From Treponema sp. (GTDB lineage: Bacteria; Spirochaetota; Spirochaetia; Treponematales; Treponemataceae), in the NCBI GenBank assembly GCA_018384055.1, contig JAHAZL010000103.1:1-58785 (forward strand): a stretch of 58,785 nucleotides of DNA, read 5' to 3'. Numbering within the stretch: position 1 is the stretch's first letter; each line of letters starts with the position of its first letter. The position numbers and the translations under genes were made by a program. Positions 8,521 to 17,280 of the stretch are shown here, in pieces. The notes beneath the pieces were generated by a model. The model saw nothing but the letters and a program-made list of their open reading frames with translations. It was not told the origin of the DNA and did no database searches.

Positions 8521-8590
8521 AAAAAAACAGGGGTCTGTCCCCTCTGTTTGCATCAAATCAAAAAAACAGGGGTCTGTCCCCTCTGTTTTT
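8521..8590. repeat. two tandem GGGGTCTGTCCCC hairpin repeats
   Basis: The unit AAACAGGGG-tctgt-CCCCTCTGTTT occurs twice, at 8521-8549 and 8560-8590, with a period of 39 bp and flanking A/T runs. Each unit can fold into a stem with one bulged base. The core GGGGACAGACC also occurs at 43936-43946 and inside the aldo/keto reductase gene near base 85. The surrounding 403-bp gap (8442-8844) otherwise holds only the ilvB promoter and a 45-codon open frame with no ribosome site. Confidence 0.75.
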
Positions 8591-8844
8591 GAATCCGTAC
8601 CACCATGATAGGAAAAAGGAAGAGAACCCTTGTTGACAGCCTGTCAGTTTCAATAGGCAGCGCATCTTCAACTGAAATCGAGGAATTATCCTTAGATAGA
8701 CTTGATGATTTTATACACATTGCCGATATAAAATGTATGTAGTCAAAGCTCTGTTCTACAAGACTAAGGGAATTGAAAGACGGCACTGAAAAACTTCATT
8801 TCAAATAATTCCCTTTGAGTTTGATTTTTTGAGGCAATGTAAAA

Positions 8845-9225
8845 ATGAAGGGAAAATATTTTTTCAAAGCCATCCCAAGATGGATTCCAACAGTCATCAT
8901 CATTTCAATTTCCTGGTATCTTTCCAGTCAGGAACATGTAGAGCACATGCCTTCTTTCTGGAATGCGGATAAAGCAGTTCATTTCTTTTGCTTTGGAGGC
9001 TTGTGCTTCTGGATCAGTTTTGCCTGCAGGACAAAAACAATTTCACGAATCTGGATTCCAGTTTTTATCACAAGCTTTTACGGCTTCATCGATGAAATCC
9101 ACCAGAGCTTTGTCCCTGGAAGAAGCTGTTCAGTATTTGACTGGATTGCCGACACAAGCGGAGCAATTTTTGGTGCTGTTCTCTTTGTTTTTATGGCTGC
9201 AAAACTTTCAAAGGCAAAAAAATAA
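8845..9225 (+). CDS. VanZ-like membrane protein
   Basis: A 126-residue membrane protein with four predicted hydrophobic segments. It has the VanZ-family signature: DKAVHFFCFGGLCFW, then DEIHQSFVPGRSCSVFDWIADTSGAIFG. VanZ proteins are integral membrane proteins; VanZ itself gives low-level teicoplanin resistance, but most homologues have no known role. Length is typical for the single-domain form. A weak ribosome site (GAGG) lies eleven bases upstream. It is followed 48 bp later by an RqcH-like gene with its own promoter, so an operon link is uncertain. Confidence 0.85.
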   Translation: MKGKYFFKAIPRWIPTVIIISISWYLSSQEHVEHMPSFWNADKAVHFFCFGGLCFWISFACRTKTISRIWIPVFITSFYGFIDEIHQSFVPGRSCSVFDWIADTSGAIFGAVLFVFMAAKLSKAKK

Positions 9226-9258
9226 TTCAATCAAAGTGATGTCGAATTTTCACTGATG

Positions 9259-9267
9259 TGCTAATAT
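9259..9267 (+). promoter_or_regulatory. extended -10 promoter of the RqcH-like gene
   Basis: TG-C-TAATAT ends six bases before the ATG at 9274, with no convincing -35. The extended TGn motif can compensate. There is no ribosome site, so the transcript would be leaderless. Confidence 0.45.
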
Positions 9268-9273
9268 ATAGGC

Positions 9274-10710
9274 ATGTCACTTAACTGCAACGAAATCAAC
9301 GCAATACTTTCGGAATTTAACCTTGAAGGTTCATTCATTCAGGAAATCATACAGCCGGGTTTTGACACCCTGTGTTTTCGCGCCATCAACAAGGGAAACC
9401 TGGAAAACATTTTGATCTGCACTTCCCCACAGGCAACCAGAATCAACCTTACAAAATACAAGCCTCCAAAAAATGAAAAGCCTTTGCGCTTCAACCAGTT
9501 CCTTAAGTCACGCGTCCAGGGCATGAGAATCAATTCAATAGTTCAGCTTGGCCTTGATAGAATCGTTAAGTTGGATGTTTCCACATGGAAGGAAAAACTT
9601 TTCATCTACATCAGGCTCTGGTCAAATGCGGCAAATGTAATCGTTACGGATGAAAAGGGAACCATCCTTGACTGCATGTTCCGTCGCCCTAAAAAAGGTG
9701 AAGTTACTGGCGGAACTTTCATTCCGAAAGACAAGACTGTTACTGAAGAAGAAAAAACTGCCTCACTTGAAAGATTTCCAATCCGCGATTTTTCAGACCT
9801 TGAGTTGACCGAAGAGCAGAAGGACTTTAATTTCAATCAGAAAATTGACCTTTACTATTCCGAGCACGCAAGGGTTCTTTCCCGTGAAAGTCTTCTTGAG
9901 CAGGCGGAAAAATGGTACAACGTGCGTCACAGCAAGATGGAAGCCGCCCTTGAAAAACTTGAACAGAAGAAAAAGGACTTTGAAAATTCAGGCAACCTTA
10001 AACACACCGGCGATTTGATTTTGTCTTTTGGAAGCCAGGCGGAAGGCAATACCCTCACCTGCGTTGACTACGACACAGGAAAGGAAGTCCACATCAGAAT
10101 TGACCCTAAAAAATCAGTTCAGGAAAATGCTGCCGTTTACTACGAACAGTACAAGAAAGCTGCCAGCGGCCTTGAAGCTCTGGAACACGACATTGAACTT
10201 TCAAAGAAGGCCATCGCGGCCCTTGATAAAGAATACAGCGACATGGTGTCGCAGAAAAATGTCCTCAAAATCGAACAGATGCTTCGCCATGACACGAAAC
10301 CTAAACAGCAGGCAGAAAAAACTCACCCTGGACTCCACTATGAAATCGAAGGCTGGACTGTAATCGTCGGAAGAACAGCAACTGAAAACGATGAACTTTT
10401 ACGCCACTATGTAAAGGGACAGGACATGTGGATGCATACAAGGGACTATGCCGGCGGTTATGTTTTCATAAAGGGAAAGAAAGACAAGACTGTTCCCCTT
10501 GAAATTCTTTTGTATGCAGGAAACCTTGCAGTCTACCATTCAAAGGCACGCAAAAACGGACAGGCTGACCTTTACTACACTCAGGTAAAGCATCTTCGCC
10601 GTGCCAAAAACGGGCCTAAGGGACTTGTTCTTCCAACACAGGAAAAAAATCTTCTGGTCAAAATCGACGATGCAAAGATGAGAAAGCTGGACGAATACCT
10701 TGTCCTGTAA
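9274..10710 (+). CDS. rqcH: NFACT-family protein, RqcH/Rqc2-like
   Basis: A 478-residue NFACT protein. The N-terminal region (LNCNEINAILSEFNLEGSFIQEI, then SRVQGMRINSIVQLGLDRIVKL) is the NFACT-N domain. A central charged coiled coil spans about residues 205-345. The C-terminal NFACT-R (DUF814) domain contains HYVKGQDMWMHTRDYAGGYVFI and AVYHSKARKNGQADLYYTQ. In Bacillus, RqcH binds stalled 50S subunits with peptidyl-tRNA and adds Ala tails for degradation. It was formerly annotated as a fibronectin-binding protein. At 478 residues it is shorter than RqcH of about 570, chiefly through a compact middle, so Ala-tailing activity is not assured. Confidence 0.88.
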   Translation: MSLNCNEINAILSEFNLEGSFIQEIIQPGFDTLCFRAINKGNLENILICTSPQATRINLTKYKPPKNEKPLRFNQFLKSRVQGMRINSIVQLGLDRIVKLDVSTWKEKLFIYIRLWSNAANVIVTDEKGTILDCMFRRPKKGEVTGGTFIPKDKTVTEEEKTASLERFPIRDFSDLELTEEQKDFNFNQKIDLYYSEHARVLSRESLLEQAEKWYNVRHSKMEAALEKLEQKKKDFENSGNLKHTGDLILSFGSQAEGNTLTCVDYDTGKEVHIRIDPKKSVQENAAVYYEQYKKAASGLEALEHDIELSKKAIAALDKEYSDMVSQKNVLKIEQMLRHDTKPKQQAEKTHPGLHYEIEGWTVIVGRTATENDELLRHYVKGQDMWMHTRDYAGGYVFIKGKKDKTVPLEILLYAGNLAVYHSKARKNGQADLYYTQVKHLRRAKNGPKGLVLPTQEKNLLVKIDDAKMRKLDEYLVL

Positions 10711-10751
10711 GCTATAGCTTTATCCTATAACAACTTATATTTATATTGTTA

Positions 10752-10780
10752 TTGGATATAAAATGATTTTCCTATAAAAT
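10752..10780 (+). promoter_or_regulatory. metF-metH promoter, leaderless type, inside a small hairpin
   Basis: -35 TTGGAT, 17-bp spacer, -10 TAAAAT, seven bases, then the metF ATG. The -10 lies within the inverted repeat AATGATTTT-cctat-AAAATCATT. A second inverted pair TATCCTATAACAA / TTGTTATTGGATA lies upstream and may end the preceding gene. No SAM riboswitch is seen; the 77-bp gap is too short. Confidence 0.5.
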
Positions 10781-10787
10781 CATTGCC

Positions 10788-11666
10788 ATGACAATCAGAA
10801 ACATTCTTGACAGCAAAAAGGTTTTGTTCTCGTTTGAAATTTTTCCTCCAAAAAAACAGGCAAATTTTGACAATGTAATTTCATGCACAAAGGAATTGAG
10901 TGCACTTGAGCCTGATTTCATGAGCATCACTTACGGTGCAGGCGGAACAACAAAGGTTAATACTGTAGAAATAGCACAGCAGATAATCCAGATGGGAACA
11001 CCGGCCCTTGCCCACCTTACATGCGTTGGCAATACAAAAGAAACAATCAAATCTACAATAAAAGAAATGAAGACAGCGGGAATTGAAAATGTCCTTGCCC
11101 TCCGCGGTGATTACCCTCAGGATTTTGAAGGTGAAAAGGCCACTGCAGACGGACTGGACCACGCCTCTGACCTTGTCCCTCTTTTGAAGGAAGAAGGTCT
11201 TTGCGTTGGTGGTGCCTGTTATCCTGAATGCCATCCTGAAAGCGCCAACAGAATCGACGACATTGAAAACCTTAAGCACAAGGTTGATGCGGGGGTAGAC
11301 TTCCTTACAACACAGATGTTCTTTGACAACAACATGCTCTACAGCTACCTGTACCGTCTCCAGTCAAAGGGAATCCATCTTCCTGTTCTTGCAGGCATCA
11401 TGCCTATTACAAATTCAAGCCAGGTTGCAAGAATGGTTAAGTTGAGTTCAGCATACATTCCTGAAAAACTTCTTGCCATCTGCGACCGCTTTGAAAACAA
11501 CCCCGCAGCAATGAGGCAGGCTGGCATTGCATACGCAACAGACCAGATCATCGATCTTATTTCCAACGGTATCCGCGGAATCCATATTTACAGCATGAAC
11601 AAACCTGATGTTACAAAGGACATCATTGCTAATGTAAATGAAATCATCAAGGCAGTTAACGAGTAG
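10788..11666 (+). CDS. metF: 5,10-methylenetetrahydrofolate reductase
   Basis: This 292-residue flavoprotein is a TIM-barrel MTHFR. It opens with KVLFSFEIFPPK, where the Glu is the catalytic acid, and continues with DFMSITYGAGGTTK, ALRGDYP and DFLTTQMFFDN, all family landmarks. It reduces 5,10-methylene-THF to 5-methyl-THF, the methyl donor for the methionine synthase encoded next. Only three bases separate its stop from the metH ATG, so the two are translated as a pair. There is no ribosome site at the start; the promoter geometry suggests a leaderless message. Confidence 0.95.
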   Translation: MTIRNILDSKKVLFSFEIFPPKKQANFDNVISCTKELSALEPDFMSITYGAGGTTKVNTVEIAQQIIQMGTPALAHLTCVGNTKETIKSTIKEMKTAGIENVLALRGDYPQDFEGEKATADGLDHASDLVPLLKEEGLCVGGACYPECHPESANRIDDIENLKHKVDAGVDFLTTQMFFDNNMLYSYLYRLQSKGIHLPVLAGIMPITNSSQVARMVKLSSAYIPEKLLAICDRFENNPAAMRQAGIAYATDQIIDLISNGIRGIHIYSMNKPDVTKDIIANVNEIIKAVNE

Positions 11667-11669
11667 ACT

Positions 11670-14297
11670 ATGGCAGACTTCAGAAAATTTTTGGCAGATT
11701 CAATTTCAAACCGCACCCCTGTTTTTTTTGACGGCGGAATGGGAACAATGATTCAGAAGACAGGAGTTATCGGTTATACAATTCCAGAGGACCTTAACTT
11801 CTATCATCCTGAAATCATCAAGGACATCCACCGTCAGTATCTTGAAGCAGAATCAAATGTTCTTACGGCTAATTCTTTCGGTGCAAATCCAATCAAGGTT
11901 GAAGGCGGAAAATTTTCTGCAGAACAATACATAAACGAGGCAATCAAACTACAGAAAGAAGTAATCGAAGAATTTGAAACGGCTCACCCTGAAACAAAGG
12001 GAACTCATTTCTGTTCTTGGGACAGCGGCCAGATAGGCAAACTTCTTGAACCAATGGGAACCATGACTTTTGACGAGGCATACGAGGCATACAAACTCTG
12101 TGCAGTTGCCGCAGAAAAAGCAGGTGCAGACCTTGCCATCATTGAAACCATGAGCGACCTTTATGAAGTAAAGGCTGCCATCCTTGCAGTCCAGGAAAAC
12201 ACAAAGCTTCCTGTAGTTTCTACAATGACTTTTCAGTCAAACCTCAGGACCCTTACTGGGGCAGATGTCCTTACCTGCGTTACATACCTTGAATCCCTCC
12301 ATGTTGATGTCTTAGGCTTTAACTGCGGCGGAAGTCTTGATGAAGATGAAAAACTTGCAGAACAATTCTGTTCATACGCACACCTTCCAGTTCTTGCCCA
12401 GCCTAATGCAGGTCTTCCTGTTGTAGTAAACGGGAAGGATGTTTTCAAAGTTGAACCTGAAGAATTTTCAGAAAGCCAGCTGAGGAATTTTGCAAAGGGC
12501 ATTACGCTTTTGGGCGGTTGCTGCGGAACAACACCGGGCCATATCAAGGCTGTTGCCGATAAAATCAAGGCAGGCGGCCTTAAACTTGCACAGTCTTCAA
12601 AAACAAACGAAAACAATACATACATCTGTTCATACAATCATGCCATCCAGGTTGGTGGAAGTGCCGGTCCAAAAATCATCGGTGAAAGAATCAACCCGAC
12701 TGGAAAAAAGAAATGCAAGGAAGCACTTCAGAACAAGGACATGAACTTCATTCTCAGTGAAGCCGAAAGCCAGATTATTGGCGGTGCCCATATTCTTGAT
12801 GTAAACACAGGCCTCCCTGGAATCGACGAAAGCGAAATGATGACTCTTGCCGTAAAGACAATTCAGGCTGCTTTCAATACACCGCTTCAGCTTGATTCAA
12901 GCGAAGACAAGGTTCTTGAACATGCCCTCCGCTATTACAACGGCAAGGCCCTTGTAAACAGCGTAAACGGTAAAAAGGAAGTAATGGACAAGGTTCTGCC
13001 TTTGATAAAGCATTACGGAGGTGCTCTTGTTGCCCTCTGTATTGATGAAGACGGAATAGCACCTACAGCAGAAGGACGTGTAAAAGTTGCAGAAAAAATC
13101 ATTGCCGAAGCGTCAAAATACGGCATTCCTGTCCGCGACATTTTCATCGACACCCTAACCCTTACAGTCAGCAGCGAACAAAAAGCCGCCCTTGAAACCG
13201 TAAAGGCAATCCGCATTCTTAAAGAAAAATATGGAGCCCAGGGAATCCAGTTTGTCCTTGGCGTTTCAAACATTTCCTTTGGTCTTCCAAGACGCGATAT
13301 AATCAACAGCCGTTTCTTTGAACTTGCCCTTGATGCAGGTTTGAGTGCAGCAATAATAAACCCTGCAAGTGCACCTATGATGGACAGCTACAGGGCTTAC
13401 AGAGGTCTTGCCGGCTACGACGAAAACTGCCTTGAATACATTGAAACCTACACAGGAACAGTTGATCCGACAACAGCCAAGGCAAAGGAAAAAATCATCC
13501 TTGATGCCATCAGCGACGGGACAATTTCAATCTGTGTCAACGGATCTGCTGCGGCAGCTTCTGTTGTTGCGGGGAATCCCACGCAGGCCGTCTTAAACAC
13601 AGAAAAACCTGAGGCAAAGGAAAGCGAAAAATCAGATTCTTCTAAATCTGCTGACAATGACGAAACTGTCCTCATTCAGATAATTGAAAAGGGCTTCAAA
13701 GATCAGGCAAAGGATGCCACAAGCAAACTCCTTGAAAAAAAGAAGCCTGTTGAAATCATCGACAACTGCATTGTTCCAGCTTTGGACAATGTAGGAAAAG
13801 ATTTTGAAAAGGGAAAGAAATTCCTTCCCCAGCTTTTGCTCAGTGCTGAAACCGTAAGCAACTCCTTTGCAGAAATAAAGGATTCTATGGAAAAATCTGG
13901 ACAGGCACAGGAAAGCAAGGGAACAGTTGTAATCGCAACAGTGTTCGGTGACATTCACGACATAGGAAAGAACATCGTAAAGGCCATGCTTGAAAACTAC
14001 GGCTATGATGTAATCGACCTTGGCAAGAATGTTCCTGCAGATGAGGTTGTAAACACGGTTCTTGAAAACGACATAAAGCTGGTTGGATTAAGCGCCCTCA
14101 TGACAACTACTGTTGCAAATATGGAAGAAACAATCAGTCAGCTTAGAAAAGCACTTGCAGAAAAAGGCAGAGAATGTAAAATTTGTGTCGGCGGTGCAGT
14201 TCTTACAGAAGACTATGCTGAAAAAATCGGGGCAGACTATTATTCAAAAGATGCCATGCAGACAGTTGCAATCGCCAGGGAAGTGTTTGGTAAATGA
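11670..14297 (+). CDS. metH: cobalamin-dependent methionine synthase, without activation domain
   Basis: An 875-residue MetH. Order of domains: homocysteine-binding barrel (1-300) with zinc Cys in GFNCGGSL and GGCCGTTPGH; pterin-binding barrel (about 330-600) starting KIIGERINPTGKK; cap; and B12-binding Rossmann domain with the DxHxxG motif in GDIHDIGKN near residue 760. The ~350-residue AdoMet activation domain of E. coli MetH (1227 aa) is absent; the frame ends right after the B12 domain. A low-complexity Ser/Glu/Lys linker lies near residues 640-670. It is translated with metF and overlaps the next gene by ATGA. A separate reactivation protein is expected. Confidence 0.95.
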   Translation: MADFRKFLADSISNRTPVFFDGGMGTMIQKTGVIGYTIPEDLNFYHPEIIKDIHRQYLEAESNVLTANSFGANPIKVEGGKFSAEQYINEAIKLQKEVIEEFETAHPETKGTHFCSWDSGQIGKLLEPMGTMTFDEAYEAYKLCAVAAEKAGADLAIIETMSDLYEVKAAILAVQENTKLPVVSTMTFQSNLRTLTGADVLTCVTYLESLHVDVLGFNCGGSLDEDEKLAEQFCSYAHLPVLAQPNAGLPVVVNGKDVFKVEPEEFSESQLRNFAKGITLLGGCCGTTPGHIKAVADKIKAGGLKLAQSSKTNENNTYICSYNHAIQVGGSAGPKIIGERINPTGKKKCKEALQNKDMNFILSEAESQIIGGAHILDVNTGLPGIDESEMMTLAVKTIQAAFNTPLQLDSSEDKVLEHALRYYNGKALVNSVNGKKEVMDKVLPLIKHYGGALVALCIDEDGIAPTAEGRVKVAEKIIAEASKYGIPVRDIFIDTLTLTVSSEQKAALETVKAIRILKEKYGAQGIQFVLGVSNISFGLPRRDIINSRFFELALDAGLSAAIINPASAPMMDSYRAYRGLAGYDENCLEYIETYTGTVDPTTAKAKEKIILDAISDGTISICVNGSAAAASVVAGNPTQAVLNTEKPEAKESEKSDSSKSADNDETVLIQIIEKGFKDQAKDATSKLLEKKKPVEIIDNCIVPALDNVGKDFEKGKKFLPQLLLSAETVSNSFAEIKDSMEKSGQAQESKGTVVIATVFGDIHDIGKNIVKAMLENYGYDVIDLGKNVPADEVVNTVLENDIKLVGLSALMTTTVANMEETISQLRKALAEKGRECKICVGGAVLTEDYAEKIGADYYSKDAMQTVAIAREVFGK

Positions 14298-15169
14298 AAA
14301 ATTTTGGAGATAGAAAATTAACATCATTCAATGTAATGAGGGCATATGCACATATCATTTTCAGTTTTAGGGGACTTTCATTTCTTCTGCCCTATCTTTG
14401 GGTCGTAATCTGGAAGTTTTTTTTACTCATGTACTTTGAAAAAATCCACATCCGTAGAATCAAAGTAACGAGCGTTGACCATGAATTGGACAACACCGTA
14501 CCTTTCAGAGAAGACTGCTTTGGCATTTACATTGACTTCATCAACTACTGGATTCGTCCCCTTTCAATGATGCTGAAAAAATTCGGACACTTCAAGGGAA
14601 TCAAATTATGTCAGGAATGGGGCAAAACAATTACTTATACCTATAACGAAGCTTACAAGGTATATTCCAAAAACCTTACTACTACCAGAAGACCTAAACC
14701 TGAAACTAAAGCCGTAAAAAATCTTCAGAAGGCAGACCCTCACTATTGCTGTGTACCTAGCCTTCATATTGCAATCATCGTTCTTACAATTTCCTTTTAC
14801 AGAATGATTCTTGAAAGGGAAGATTTTACTGAAGAAGAAAAGACAAATTTTAATGGAGAAATTTATTCACACGGAATTGAAATTGCGGAATCTGTTCTTT
14901 ACATGAAGCAGCACAGTGTAAACTGCATCCCTGCAGCCATCTACATGATGACAAAAATTACACCGGAAATCATGAATGTTGAAATTGCAGAAGAAATCAT
15001 CGGAGATCTTTTTAAGAATGCAACCGATATAACAGAAGAAAACAAGAAAAAAATAAAAGCCCACATTCAGAAGTTCTATCACGAAATGCTTTCTGAAAGT
15101 GAGCTTTATGGTCACTGGTCAATTCCAGTTTTGAACTGGATTAAAAACTACACAGCCTACACAAAATAA
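14294..15169 (+). CDS. PAP2-like membrane protein coupled to metH
   Basis: A 291-residue protein with hydrophobic segments near residues 20-45 and 155-175. I do not recognise a named family, but it carries a plausible PAP2 phosphatase/phosphotransferase layout: TTRRPKP (RP motif), CVPSLHIAI (like PSGH/PSLH), and YMKQHSVNCIPAAI in place of the H-x3-D motif. The final Asp of PAP2 is not evident, so activity is uncertain. Its ATG overlaps the metH stop (ATGA), indicating translational coupling, although no link to methionine metabolism is obvious. It ends 2 bp from the convergent trpA stop, leaving no room for a terminator between them. Confidence 0.7.
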   Translation: MKNFGDRKLTSFNVMRAYAHIIFSFRGLSFLLPYLWVVIWKFFLLMYFEKIHIRRIKVTSVDHELDNTVPFREDCFGIYIDFINYWIRPLSMMLKKFGHFKGIKLCQEWGKTITYTYNEAYKVYSKNLTTTRRPKPETKAVKNLQKADPHYCCVPSLHIAIIVLTISFYRMILEREDFTEEEKTNFNGEIYSHGIEIAESVLYMKQHSVNCIPAAIYMMTKITPEIMNVEIAEEIIGDLFKNATDITEENKKKIKAHIQKFYHEMLSESELYGHWSIPVLNWIKNYTAYTK

Positions 15170-15171
15170 TC

Positions 15172-15924
15172 TTAAAGTCCTGTAAGTTCCTTAGCTTTTT
15201 CTACGATGGAAGACTTAAGGGCTTCAACATTATCCTTCTTTTCAGCAATGATGCGGACAAATACGGAACCTGCAACAACCGCTTCAACAGAACTTGCAAG
15301 GGCATGAGACTGTTCACCGTTGCTGATGCCGAATCCACCGTAAACTTTTGAACCTCCTGCACTAACCTTGTTGAGGAAGGCAATTGTCTTTTCATCGATG
15401 GTTGTCTTGCTTCCTGTAATTCCCGCACGCAATGCACAGTAAATGTATTTGAAACCAGCATTTGCAAGTTTTGAAAGGCGTTCGTCAGTCATGCTTGGTG
15501 CTGCAACAGGAATGTTTTCCATTCCATATTTTTTGCAGGCTTCAGTAAGTCCTTCATCATGATCAAACGGAAGATCAGGAATTATCATTCCCTTAACGCC
15601 GCATTCACTTGCTTTTTTACAGAAGGCATCAACGCCAGGTGTATAGATGAGGGAACCGTAGCTCATGATGTATATTGTTGTTTCTGGAAATTCTTCGTGA
15701 ATCTGCTTGATGAAGGCAAGGCCGTCGGCAGTTTTGTAGTTTCTTGCAAGTACCTCAGTACATGCAGTCTGAATTGCAGGACCGTCTGCACTTGGGTCGC
15801 TGAAAGGAAGCTGAACTTCAAGAATGTCTGCACCGCCCTTTACGAGGGAACGGGCAACATCAAGAGATATAGCGTTTGTAGGATAGCCTGCAACGAGGTG
15901 GCTCATTAACTTTATCTTTTCCAT
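15172..15924 (-). CDS. trpA: tryptophan synthase alpha chain
   Basis: The 250-residue alpha subunit cleaves indole-3-glycerol phosphate to indole and glyceraldehyde 3-phosphate. The catalytic Glu is in DILEVQLPFSDPSADGP, which also holds the catalytic Asp, and GFGISNGEQ binds phosphate near residue 210. I place the start at the ATG at 15924, giving MEKIKLMSHLVAG, because AGGGGA stands ten bases before it. A longer frame to 15963 would overlap trpB and add 13 unconserved residues. The gene starts 13 bp after the trpB stop and shares its promoter and operator. Confidence 0.96.
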   Translation of the reverse strand: MEKIKLMSHLVAGYPTNAISLDVARSLVKGGADILEVQLPFSDPSADGPAIQTACTEVLARNYKTADGLAFIKQIHEEFPETTIYIMSYGSLIYTPGVDAFCKKASECGVKGMIIPDLPFDHDEGLTEACKKYGMENIPVAAPSMTDERLSKLANAGFKYIYCALRAGITGSKTTIDEKTIAFLNKVSAGGSKVYGGFGISNGEQSHALASSVEAVVAGSVFVRIIAEKKDNVEALKSSIVEKAKELTGL

Positions 15925-15937
15925 TTCTATTTTCCCC

Positions 15938-17203
15938 TTACTTATTGAACATTGAAGCGGCATCGTGGATGTCAGTGCTGTTCTTTACGCGTTCAAGTTC
16001 AGCACCAAGGAAGTCAATCCATTTTTCCTTTCGGAATACAGGATTTGTAATGAAGAGGTCCTTGTCTCCGCGTCCACTCATGTTGATGATGATTGCCTTG
16101 TCCTTTGGAAGAGTTGGAGCAAGTTTCATTGCTGCAGCACCTGCGTGGGCACTTTCCATTGCAAAAAGAATTCCTTCGTTTCTTGCAAAGAAGTTGATTG
16201 CATCAAGGGCTTCCTTATCAAGGATTGCTGTAAATTCGATTCTTCCGCTCATGCCAAGTTCAGCAAGCTGAGGCCCGATTCCCATGTAATCAAGGCCTGC
16301 AGAAATTGAACGGGTTGGAAGGCTCTGTCCGTCCTCATCAAGAAGGAAGCGGCTCTTGAATCCCTGAACGATACCTTCACGGCTGGCATTTCCCGTCATG
16401 CGGCTTGCGTTTTCGCCAACACCAGGACCAATACCACCGGCTTCTGCACCAATAAGGCGGGGAGACTTTTCATTGATGAAAGGTTCAAAGAATCCGATGG
16501 AATTGCTTCCGCCACCAACACAGGCAACCATGGCAGCAATGTCTACATTTCTTTCTGCACACTGCCTTTTTACTTCACGTCCGATAACGCTCTGGAATTC
16601 GCGTACAATATCAGGAAAAGGAGCAGGACCAAGGGCACTACCTAGAACATAGTGGGTAGTTTCAAAATTTGTTGCCCAGTCACGCATTGCTTCGTTTACG
16701 GCATCCTTAAGGGTACGGCTTCCGCTTGTAACCGGAACAACCTTTGCACCGTAGAGTTCCATTGTTGCAACATTAGGCTGCTGTCTTCTTACATCGACTT
16801 CACCCATGTAAACTACGCATTCAAGACCAAGCTTTGCACATGCTGCGGCTGTTGCTACTCCGTGCTGGCCTGCACCTGTTTCTGCAATGATTCTTGTCTT
16901 TCCCATGCGCTTTGCAAGAAGACACTGACCGATGGCATTGTTGATTTTATGGGCACCTGTGTTTGCAAGACCTTCAAGTTTAATGTAGATCTGTGCACCA
17001 CCAAGAAGTTTTGTTGCTGTTGGAGCAAAATATAAAGGTGTTTCGCGGCCGATGTAGTCGCGTCTGATTGTATCAAGTTCTTCAAGGAAATCCTTGTCTT
17101 TCATGTAGAAATCAAAAGCCTCTTTAAGTTCATCAAGAGGACGCCTCATGATTTCTGCAACATATTTTCCACCGTATTTTCCAAAGAATCCGTCATCAGA
17201 CAT
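15938..17203 (-). CDS. trpB: tryptophan synthase beta chain
   Basis: The 421-residue PLP-dependent beta subunit joins indole and serine to make tryptophan. The PLP lysine is in NTGAHKINNAIGQ near residue 90; ETGAGQHGVA and the phosphate-binding CVGGGSNSIG follow. I take ATG 17203 (MSDDGFFGKYGGKYVAEI) as the start, with AAGGCGG upstream. A longer frame begins at a TTG that is actually the -35 box and reads through the operator, so it is not coding. It leads a trpB-trpA operon under operator 17216-17254. This is the standard TrpB1 type. Confidence 0.97.
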   Translation of the reverse strand: MSDDGFFGKYGGKYVAEIMRRPLDELKEAFDFYMKDKDFLEELDTIRRDYIGRETPLYFAPTATKLLGGAQIYIKLEGLANTGAHKINNAIGQCLLAKRMGKTRIIAETGAGQHGVATAAACAKLGLECVVYMGEVDVRRQQPNVATMELYGAKVVPVTSGSRTLKDAVNEAMRDWATNFETTHYVLGSALGPAPFPDIVREFQSVIGREVKRQCAERNVDIAAMVACVGGGSNSIGFFEPFINEKSPRLIGAEAGGIGPGVGENASRMTGNASREGIVQGFKSRFLLDEDGQSLPTRSISAGLDYMGIGPQLAELGMSGRIEFTAILDKEALDAINFFARNEGILFAMESAHAGAAAMKLAPTLPKDKAIIINMSGRGDKDLFITNPVFRKEKWIDFLGAELERVKNSTDIHDAASMFNK

Positions 17204-17215
17204 ATTAACCGCCTT

Positions 17216-17254
17216 GTTTCTATTGATAGTAACAATGTTACTATCAATAGAAAC
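17216..17254. promoter_or_regulatory. trp operator 1 (39-bp perfect palindrome) at trpB
   Basis: Arms GTTTCTATTGATAGTAACA and its exact reverse complement flank a single central base. The same 39 bp recur at 21373-21411 and 24971-25009. It covers the -10 box and most of the spacer of the trpB promoter, so a bound protein would repress. Each arm contains CTATTGATAG, hinting at two dimers side by side. Confidence 0.9.
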
Positions 17255-17263
17255 ATCTGTCAA
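17235..17263 (-). promoter_or_regulatory. trpBA promoter
   Basis: Minus strand: -35 TTGACA (17258-17263), 17-bp spacer, -10 TAACAT (17235-17240), the latter at the centre of the palindrome. The short leader then carries the AAGGCGG ribosome site. Confidence 0.8.
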
Positions 17264-17280
17264 GGGGTTTATCCACTTTT

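Noticed and set aside
8605..8742. 45-codon plus-strand frame (starts MIGKRKRTLVDSL)
   Set aside because: Composition looks protein-like, but there is no ribosome site or promoter and no recognisable domain; it could be a relic.
8553..8786. 77-codon minus-strand frame in the ilvB-VanZ gap
   Set aside because: Its last residues come from the tandem hairpin repeat, it has no ribosome site or good -10, and I see no family resemblance.
10711..10787. Possible riboswitch before metF-metH
   Set aside because: Only two short AT-rich hairpins fit in the gap; no SAM or B12 riboswitch core is present.
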